Origin: Ceratothoa steindachneri
Lineage: Eukaryota; Arthropoda; Malacostraca; Isopoda; Cymothoidae
Direction of reading: 5' to 3'
Assembly: GCA_963969495.1 (NCBI GenBank)
Contig: OZ018321.1
Span: forward strand, 196,085,126-196,149,125
Length of the DNA: 64,000 bases
The notes under the pieces were generated by a model that made no database searches, was not told the origin of the DNA, and saw only the letters and a program-made list of their open reading frames with translations. The translations under genes were made by a program, and so were the position numbers. Positions 58,761-64,000 of the stretch are shown here, piece after piece; the first letter of the stretch is position 1, and each line of letters starts with the position of its first letter.

Positions 58761-61039
58761 TGCAAGGTGGTATGAGGCATCTATGTTCCCGTTCGGTTAA
58801 GTTTGTTTTGCTTCTGGATTCTCATTTTCCACATTTCTTTTTTATCTGGTGTAAGTCATTTCTCCTTTCTTCGTAGAACGTCAATGAAAAATAGTAAGGA
58901 TACTAAGGAAAGCTGCAGTGTACGCAGTGTTTGTATGCGGTTAGTAGAGCAATTCAAATTAGACACGTCTATATTGCGTTTCCTGTTTCATCTTCACACT
59001 GTATCCGGTAGGTCTGTGGGGACGCCGACGAAACGATCGTCCTCCAGGCCTGCCCTGATGCAATGTAGTGGCCCGGGCATTGCTACATTAACCGAATGAG
59101 AAATGGTATTTAGAGAGGTGGTCAAAATATTATCATAGATCATATTAGTGCGATGGATAATCGCTAGATTTTTCAATAACCGAAATCTTAGGAAAATATT
59201 TATTTGATATGGAACAAAGAGAGCAATAAATAAAGGCTTGAGTTAAATGGAGTAATAGAGTTAGGTGTAATTCGACACATAATTATTAACTCAATGGTAG
59301 AATTTTAAGGTCAGAATGCGAAAGAGGCTTAGGTGTCCTTATAAGTTCTGGCCTCCGGCCTAAAAAACACTGCTTTTAATACAAGAATTACTCTAATAGG
59401 GCATTAGAGTATATAGGTTAGAAATGAAGAGTTCGAGGGTAAAAGGTTACTATAATAGGGAGATATGGGTAAGGTTCTAATTTTTAGTGACCAGGGTAGG
59501 ACAAGTAGCAATGGGTTTAAGATGGACAAATTTAGTTTTCGGAAAGAGGTTGGTAAAATTTGGTTTAGAAATCGAATGGTAGAAGAATGGACATGATTAA
59601 ACCGTCCTCCAAGGGGTGCTTTAAGGATAGAGGGAATAGATTTATGGATGAGGATGGTAGGTAGGAATGAACTGGGTGACGGGAACAGGAGCTGCATCGT
59701 ATAGGCTATTGATTAAATTTTCGTAGAATCCTTCTTTTTTTATCTTCCTAATTTAAATACAATTGGGTACATATTTGCGTTGCATAGTTAGAGAGCGCTA
59801 GAATTCCTGCCCTTGCAGATAGGTGCTTTTGATGCTTTTGCTTTTGAATGTGTTTCATGGTCGAAAGAAAACTCGAGCGTTGTGGAAGTGCGAGGGAGAT
59901 TGCGAGTTGAGAGTATTGATTGATGCTGATTGCGTAAATCAAAAGGCGAATGATTAAGATGAGAGAATGCTTGCCTCAGCTTGGGGGCGTAAGCCGATCA
60001 GGCGGCCGCTCTTCGAGGGGAACTCTAGAGAGTGGGGCCTCCAAACTTCTGTAAGGAATGTGCCCAAGGAGGTTTGAGGTGGCAATCGTTTATCTAAAGG
60101 CAACTTTGCTATCACTGTAAAGGTGTTTGCCAATGCAATATTTTCTACCTGACTGTAAAGAAGACGCATGCGCGCTATAATGTAGCTGGCAGGATGGCCT
60201 ACCGATAGCGGATGGTTTGTCTGACCAAATCGATTCGGGCGTAAGTTCTCCACCTGAATCTTTTACACAGGAATCCTCAACTACACTGTTTGAGCAATTA
60301 TTATGGTTGTTTATTTCATAAAAGTAATACAAGGCTGTGTATTTTCAACCTGTCTAACGTTGCTCTTCCAGTCATTTATTTTCATCTTTCTATTTCGTTC
60401 TCTTATTTTTCTTTTGACCATTTCATCTTTCTCTACCAGTTACCATTTATGGTCATCGGTCCAAATTTTCATCCAGTCCTCATTTTTCTTTTATTTCCAC
60501 CTTACTTTTCCCTCCGTATTTCATTTACCCACATTTTAGATTCCTCATCACGATCTTGTTTACCACAAGTTTCTCTTCCCCATTTCATCTCACTTATAAT
60601 TCGCAGCCCCCAAATCAGCCAATTTCTCATCACTATCCGTATTTATCATCTCATCATTCCGTCTATCTTATCCAATTCTCACAATTTCCTTTCCAATTTA
60701 TTCTCTTCACGGCCATTCTCTGTGTCCACTCTTCGCTTTGACCCTCGCTATTCCAGCATCACTTTTCCTCTCTCCATCTCTTCTTCATTTCTATTACCTT
60801 CTAGTCATCACTTCCCTTCTATATCACGTGAATGTATGCTGCAGCTGACATCTATAAGATTGCGTCTTCTCCTGCCATTAATGCCCTCAGGTAGATCTGA
60901 GCAAATATATCTTCCACAAATTTTCACTTCCTCTTTCGTAAACCCTTTCGTGTCAGATGCCTTTAGTTGCCACTTCACTTTATATTATTCAATTCTCCTC
61001 TCCCAGTCCGTTCGTCACTTTTCCTCTAAACGTCCCCTC
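58761..61039. other. No recognised gene
   Basis: 59400-59700 is purine-rich. 59950-60290 is less AT-rich with minus-strand frames that I cannot assign. 60300-61030 is T/C-rich and its 263-codon frame is compositional. Confidence 0.4.
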
Positions 61040-61335
61040 TCCACTTGTCTTTTAGTTGTCCTTTCTCGTTGTCCCCTCTAGACATCCCCCTCAATGTTCC
61101 CTCTCCACTCATCTCACTTTCCCCTCTTCACTTCCCTCTCACTGTTCCCTATCCACTCATCTTTCACTTCCCTCTCCACTCATCTCACTTTCCCCTCTTC
61201 ACTTCCCTCTCACTGTTCCCTATCCACTCATCTTTCACTTCCCCCTCCTTTCATACTTTACCCTCTCCACTTCCCTCTTACTTTACCCTACCCAGTTCCC
61301 TCTCAAGGTGCCCTCTTCACTTCCTCTCACCCTAT
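61040..61335 (+). repeat. Pyrimidine-rich tract with 71-bp tandem duplication
   Basis: CCCCTCTTCACTTCCCTCTC at 61121 and 61192 begins two copies of a 71-bp unit containing ACTGTTCCCTATCCACTCAT. The whole region is C/T-rich. Confidence 0.85.
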
Positions 61336-63094
61336 CGCCATATTATCAGAACCCTTTTAATCACTGAATCCATTTCTAGGTACAGCAGATTTCTTTGGTA
61401 CTCAGCATAAGGGTTTAGTGCTCTGGGAGTACTCTTATTACTCAAGATAAAATTTTAGATGCTTAGAACATTTTTTCTTACTCACTCTTCGCTTCTTGCC
61501 GCTCTTTTAATCACTCTCAGGACATTTTTAATCATGGAATGGCATCGTTGAAAAATATACTCTTCCTTGTCGTCCTTACTTATTTTAAATTAGAATTTGG
61601 ACTTTTTCGATCCAGTAGTGTATGAGAGTGGGTGCGTGAGTAAAATGAGGTTTAAATATATTAAAGTAAGAAGGCATATATAAGGTGACTTGGAAGATTA
61701 GCATCGACATTGGGTACAGAGGAATTTGAAAGTTGTGGTGGATATGGTCTCTTATTTCTCCGTTTTGGTTTAGGAAGTTTGTCAAGTAAAGGATGGAGGG
61801 TAGGAAGGGTTGGAGGGGGATTGAGCGGGATAGAGACGATGGAAGGTGGTGGAGGAAGGAAGAAGGTGTTGAAATGGGGTGGAAGGTGGTTAAACTTGGT
61901 GCAATGCTTTCAAGTACAGTAGTAGGTCGGGAAATAGGGTGAGGTGGAGCAGAAAAATTTGATTGCTGGGGACGGAGGATGTATGGTTGTTCGTGGATGT
62001 ACTAGAGTGATATAGCAATGCGAAAGAGATCTGGTTAAGGGCTGTGTAGGTTGGTGCAGATGGTGGAACAGGGAGAACAAATAAGAGTGATGGGCATGGA
62101 AATGTTGAGTGGAGTGAGTTGATCGTGAAGACCGAAGGAGAGCGTATTAGGGAAGGGTTAGAGTGACAATGAAGCGGAGTTGATTTATTAAATTTGAATG
62201 GATGGAGGATCGGTAGTTTGGATGTAATAGTGATATATATACAAAAAATGCTAATGTAGGGAAAACGAGTCAGGAAGAAACGTAAGAAAAAACTTATAAT
62301 GAGAGGAAAGGGAAAAAACAGAAAATGGAAACAAACCAAAGCCATAATAATTTCGCATGGTGGCTTGAAGTTCGTATTTTAGAGTACCTCTAATCTACGT
62401 CCGAGCCTCGGTTCAACAAAAAAGTATATTCCAGAGACTAATTTTGGCAGGCTGGCTGCGATATTCAGTCCAAAGATTTTTCGTTGAACTGAGTCTTTTT
62501 TTTTGCTCCTACGTACGAACCTACAACCTCTTGTAGGGAGAATGAACAACCCTTCCTGTGTTCTAATGAAGATTCAAAATCTCACATCTTGCTCTTCTTC
62601 CATGCCTTATTGGAATAACATTCGATCTTCTGGCATGCCAAAACTTTTATTGACCATTTTAGACACAATTCTGTTAAACATTAACACATTACAGTCTCTA
62701 TGGAATAAATGAATGAACATAGAGAAAAAGGTGAGCAAAAACTCCTATCACCCAATGAATATTGTGGACAGGAAGGCGCAACAAGACCCTAACGAAGCAA
62801 TAATTGACGAAAATATGTAAGGAGAATCTGTGTTGAATGGTGTTGATTCTTGGTTCCTTCCCGGAAGCCAATTACACAGACATTTTTTTTTAAATCGTCC
62901 ATATGGCGCCTCTCATCTAGGTGGGGTTACCAACAGTCCTTTATTTATCTTTCTTGTTCTTGTCCTTTATTTTGAAAATTGTTTCCCTCATATGATATTA
63001 ATGGTATAAGTTATTAATAAGGCTATTACTCTACACTGCTTTTTCTAGGAATAATATATTTTGAAAATTAATTTGCCTTTATCGTATCTATTTA

Positions 63095-63099
<5 letters not shown>
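61336..63099. other. No recognised gene
   Basis: 61730-62340 is purine-rich on the plus strand (GGTGGAGGAAGG words) and gives a spurious minus frame. The rest is AT-rich. Confidence 0.4.

Positions 63100-63187
<88 letters not shown>
63100..63187. repeat. (TA)n microsatellite
   Basis: Nearly 90 bp of TA directly abutting the GC-rich island to the right. Confidence 0.97.
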
Positions 63188-63190
<3 letters not shown>

Positions 63191-64000
63191 ATAGAACGAG
63201 TTCAGAGCTGCATTCATTTCAACTTCTATCACATTTTATTTTAAACCATGAGGGTACCCACGTGCATCTTCGATTCGAGGCTTGGAGTCTTATCAACAGC
63301 TACCGGACGCCAATGTTTAAACAAGGAGGTTATCGTCCCCCCCCCGTTCGCCCCCATACGCCGACCTCGCCAGATCGAGTTAGGCTTATGGACAGATAAG
63401 GCATTTTTCTCCGGCCCAGCTGTGCGTTCCCTCATAGCTTCCACCCCATTCTCCCCCACGCCAAGGAGTTGTCCTGGCTATTTATATGGAAACTTTACCA
63501 CTAAGATCAGATTGGAGATCCAGATTTTCGTCGCGAAACATCACCACGACCCTCTCTCCCTTTGTGCGCCAAGGGACCTCGACCTCGAGATTCACCATCA
63601 CTTGTTTAGAAGGAGGACAATATACCTTGAGTGCCAAAGGTTCGAGCCTTTAGTGACGCCAAGTCCCCAAGGCATCCCCCCCCCTGTTGTTCAAGGAGAA
63701 CAACATTAGAACAGCCATTGTTCGTTTTGAGCCCTTCGCCAAGAAACGGTTCTCACCCTCCCTGTTGTTCAAGGAGAACAACATTAGAACAGCCATTGTT
63801 CTTGAGCCCGTAGACAAGAGACGGTTCTCATCCCCCCCCTTTGTTCAGAAGAGAACAAAGTAGAACAGCCATTGTTCGTCGAGCCGTTCGTCGAGTAACG
63901 GTTCTCCTTTCCAAGACGCCTCGTCAGGATCCTTTTATCCCCCCCCTTCGGCTGGAGCTCGCCAGCGGACCGAATATTCCTTCAAGTACCTTCCACTGCA
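63187..64000 (+). other. GC-rich island with hairpin and tandem repeats, cut by window edge
   Basis: It begins TGTGATAGAA, complemented by TTCTATCACA about 35 bp later (a 10-bp stem). It continues with CG-containing, poly-C-interrupted sequence and a TATTTATATGG word near 63480, and runs off the window. The open frame 63248-63709 is unrecognised. A retrotransposon LTR is one possibility because it starts with TG and contains a TATA-like word, but the other end is not available. Confidence 0.4.
63684..63910 (+). repeat. 76-78-bp tandem repeat with internal inverted TTGTTC/GAACAA
   Basis: Three units begin at TTGTTC (63687, 63765, 63841). Each has a short hairpin (TTGTTC...GAACAA), AGAACAGCCATTGTTC, a variable GAGCC segment and ACGGTTCTC. 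Confidence 0.85.

Noticed and set aside
60290..61081. Longest open frame in the window (263 codons, plus strand)
   Set aside because: The sequence is T/C-rich throughout, so stops are rare by composition. The translation is a Ser/Phe/Leu/Pro mixture with no motif, and two other frames are open too.
61890..62345. 151-codon minus-strand frame
   Set aside because: The plus strand is purine-rich here, so minus-strand frames stay open by chance; no family signature.
63645..63665. GGTTCGAGCC resembling a tRNA/SINE B box
   Set aside because: No A box at the right distance and no cloverleaf could be drawn.

Overview
This is an AT-rich eukaryotic window with almost no host coding sequence. Short (TA)n arrays, minisatellites, many decayed Tc1/mariner transposases, Penelope-like and non-LTR retroelement remnants and one clear immunoglobulin-domain exon all point to an invertebrate animal. 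An arthropod is most likely, and a copepod would fit; that is inference, since nothing here fixes the species.

Layout. 0-10 kb: a broken copy of an unknown repetitive protein family (349-1995), a dispersed repeat, a 77-bp tandem repeat, a minus-strand LINE endonuclease remnant, a minus-strand Tc1/mariner remnant and a Penelope-like RT remnant. 10-24 kb: an unrecognised open region (10562-11260), then two related non-LTR elements, both on the plus strand. LINE A (about 12143-15951) reads through ORF1, endonuclease and RT with several breaks. LINE B (about 16600-22600) is split by a 2.8-kb P-element-like DNA transposon (17553-20366) flanked by a TCCAACC duplication. Removing the insert and one duplicate rejoins the LINE reading frame exactly. 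22.8-28 kb: two mariner/Tc3-like transposase remnants and a second Penelope-like RT. 28.5-34 kb: a complete hAT-type MITE, a probable sidestep-type Ig exon on the minus strand (29827-29937), a 39-40-bp minisatellite, a Tc1 remnant and two LINE RT fragments in opposite orientation. 34.7-38.5 kb: a young internally deleted mariner with TIRs and TA duplication, a Tc1 remnant, a long pyrimidine tract followed by a purine tract, and a GC-rich island between two (TA)n arrays. 40-53 kb: two more copies of the unknown family, an inverted repeat, a TTAAATTAAATG minisatellite, three Tc1 remnants and a fold-back structure. 54-64 kb: a palindromic TA-flanked MITE, mostly unremarkable AT-rich DNA, pyrimidine-rich repeats and, at the right edge, another GC-rich island with 76-78-bp tandem repeats next to (TA)n.

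The genes do not form a pathway. The window reads as intron or intergenic DNA built by successive transposon insertions. The most informative points are the nested P-like insertion, the unknown protein family in three differently broken copies, and the isolated Ig exon, which implies that much of the window could lie in introns of a minus-strand cell-surface gene. All protein calls come from reading translations by eye against remembered family motifs; no database search was run.
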